NCBI GenBank assembly: GCA_041920505.1
Contig: JBHGXV010000039.1
Location: forward strand, 186,001 to 250,000
Direction of reading: 5' to 3'
Length of the DNA: 64,000 nt
Source of the DNA: JBHGXV01 sp041920505
GTDB taxonomy: Bacteria; Bacillota; Bacilli; Brevibacillales; Brevibacillaceae
Of this stretch, positions 63,135-64,000 are shown in pieces; the first letter of the stretch is position 1, and each line of letters begins with the position of its first letter. The position numbers and the translations under genes are program-made. The notes under the pieces were generated by a model. That model was given only the letters and a program-made list of their open reading frames with translations, made no database searches and was not told the DNA's origin.

Positions 63135-63783
63135 TCAACCGGCAGGCATAGGCGCACTCCGTGGCCAGCGGGCAGGCGGAGCATTGGGGCGAATGTTTGC
63201 GGCAATACGCTTTGCCGTGTTCGACGATGAGTCCGTGGAGTTTCGCAAGCGCTTCCACCCCGGACAGTTCGGCGAGAATGGCGCGGCGAATCCCGTCGTA
63301 CCCGACATCGCGCCCCGTCAGGCGCAGATGCAACCGGCGCGAATAGGCATCCCCCGAAATCGTCGGCCTTTTCAGCGCGTAGGCGAGGATCGTGTCGGCC
63401 GTCTCCGGGCCGATCCCTTTCAATTGCAACAGTTCTGCGCGCAACGCTTCTGTCGCTTGTCCGCTTGCGGCAATCGCCGGGACGCCTCCTCTGGCCGTTA
63501 CCCACCGCGCCAGACGAATCAGCGTGCCGCTTTTCGCCTGCTGAAAGCCGGCCGGGCGGATGACCGCCGCCAACTCGTCCATATCCGTGGCGGCCAGCCT
63601 CTCGGGAGTCGCCAGTCCGCGCTGCCGCAACGCGTCCAGGGCCTTGGCCGCATTGGTCCAGGTCGTATTTTGCACCAGGACGGAACCGGCCATGCGTTCG
63701 AAAGGATCGGTGATGCCCCACCATTGGTCCACCTCAAACGCGGGAAACAGGCGTTCCAGCCGCCGGTAAACTTCAGTCCACAT
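63115..63783 (-). CDS. Endonuclease III-like DNA glycosylase (HhH-GPD, Fe-S)
   Basis: 222 residues. Helix-hairpin-helix LLQLKGIGPETADTILAYA (about residue 118) with the catalytic aspartate in ISGDAYSRRL (about 145), and a C-terminal [4Fe-4S] cluster loop C-x6-C-x2-C-x5-C (CRKHSPQCSACPLATEC). The catalytic lysine of E. coli Nth (GVGRKTA) is replaced by Glu-Thr here (GIGPETA), so this is a monofunctional glycosylase type or a MutY/MIG-like relative rather than Nth itself. GGAGGG lies seven bases before the ATG at 63783. Its 3' end overlaps the PilZ gene by 20 bases. Confidence 0.85.
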   Translation of the reverse strand: MWTEVYRRLERLFPAFEVDQWWGITDPFERMAGSVLVQNTTWTNAAKALDALRQRGLATPERLAATDMDELAAVIRPAGFQQAKSGTLIRLARWVTARGGVPAIAASGQATEALRAELLQLKGIGPETADTILAYALKRPTISGDAYSRRLHLRLTGRDVGYDGIRRAILAELSGVEALAKLHGLIVEHGKAYCRKHSPQCSACPLATECAYACRLITQTAE

Positions 63784-63823
63784 CGGCATCCCTCCACGCT
63801 CCATTATAAACCGGTAAACGAAA

Positions 63824-63859
63824 GAAGCGACATTCTCCGGTTCGGAAGGATGTCGCTTC
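63824..63859 (-). terminator. Hairpin upstream of the endonuclease III-like gene
   Basis: GAAGCGACAT (63824-63833) pairs perfectly with ATGTCGCTTC (63850-63859), with a further TCCG/CGGA pair inside. On the minus strand TTTCGTTT follows. It probably ends the transcript of the gene whose last codons lie at the window edge. Confidence 0.6.
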
Positions 63860-63926
63860 TCTATGCCGTATTGATACAATCGGTTTCCATGTTCGTCCTT
63901 TCTGTCTCCTCACATCGCCGGTATGC

Positions 63927-64000
63927 TCACGCTTCCAACATCAGCATTTCGCGGCGGAGTAATGTAAGCCTCTCTTTCGATTTGGCGATTTGGGCGGAAT
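63927..64000 (-). CDS. C-terminal end of an unidentified gene (partial)
   Basis: Reading from the window edge on the minus strand, one frame stays open for 23 codons to a TGA at 63927: SAQIAKSKERLTLLRREML and MLEA. The amphipathic helical character suggests a real coding end, followed about 70 bases later by a terminator hairpin. The other frames stop earlier or look random. Too short for identification. Confidence 0.35.
   Translation of the reverse strand, partial: SAQIAKSKERLTLLRREMLMLEA

Noticed and set aside
63867..63896. A nine-codon ORF (METDCINTA) with AAAGGAC upstream on the minus strand before the 63824 hairpin.
   Set aside because: Too short to judge and no supporting conservation can be seen; more likely chance in the 3' region of the partial gene.

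Overview
The window comes from a spore-forming member of the Bacilli (Bacillota) with fairly GC-rich DNA. The cell-division gene order is that of Bacillus, with spoVD and spoVE inside the division/cell-wall cluster. Several other neighbourhoods match Bacillus gene orders: ylbO-ylbP, yngE-yngH, yqgX with a DUF2626 gene, and the yla genes (ylaH, typA, phoH, a YlaJ-type lipoprotein). BshC indicates bacillithiol, and the DNPR motif in MurE indicates meso-diaminopimelate peptidoglycan. S-adenosylhomocysteinase, a tandem PilZ protein and BipA point away from Bacillus itself. The Brevibacillus, Alicyclobacillaceae and Thermoactinomycetaceae are plausible, but I cannot fix the genus. No rRNA, tRNA, complete insertion sequence, prophage or CRISPR array is visible.

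Region 1 (1-18.5 kb, all minus strand) is the division and cell-wall cluster. In transcription order it runs mraZ, rsmH, ftsL, pbpB, spoVD, murE, mraY, murD, spoVE, murG, murB, murA, divIB, two DUF881 genes, sbp and the 5' part of ftsA. MraZ-type operator repeats precede mraZ. Its promoter overlaps the terminator of the upstream ahcY. Terminator-like hairpins lie between ftsL and pbpB and between sbp and ftsA.

Region 2 (18.5-32.7 kb) has ahcY, a LysR regulator divergent from an amino-acid permease, and a 0.4-kb non-coding stretch that folds into a very long imperfect hairpin. It continues with a two-gene radical acyl-CoA dehydratase/activase-like system, bshC, an XRE-cupin regulator, a DUF3397 membrane protein overlapping a PanE-like gene, and a LysM protein.

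Region 3 (32.7-42 kb) holds a leucine-degradation block (biotin carboxylase, biotin carrier, HMG-CoA lyase, enoyl-CoA hydratase, carboxyltransferase). After it come ylbP and an RsfA-type prespore regulator, another crotonase, an Spx-family protein, a cysteine-containing winged-helix regulator and a DUF2626 gene.

Region 4 (42-56.9 kb) has a MidA-type methyltransferase, a secreted coiled-coil protein, a CcoS-like gene, a YqgX hydrolase and PIN-PhoH. A small transcription unit with two tiny ORFs lies downstream of PhoH. It continues with a YhcN/YlaJ lipoprotein, an aldo/keto reductase, an XRE-TPR regulator, a secreted protein without recognised family, ylaH, nfo and typA.

Region 5 (57-64 kb) has two overlapping genes that look like a diverged TldD/PmbA pair, and S-adenosylmethionine decarboxylase behind a leader with pseudoknot potential. 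An unrecognised gene with a long leader, a DUF4446 gene, a tandem PilZ gene and an endonuclease III-like gene whose 3' end overlaps it complete the window.

The best candidates for new biology are the palindromic element at 22.3-22.7 kb, the tiny transcription unit at 46.0-46.25 kb, the speD leader, the apparently HExxxH-less TldD/PmbA-like pair and the coiled-coil protein at 43.2 kb. All functional statements rest on recognition of family features; no database search was run.
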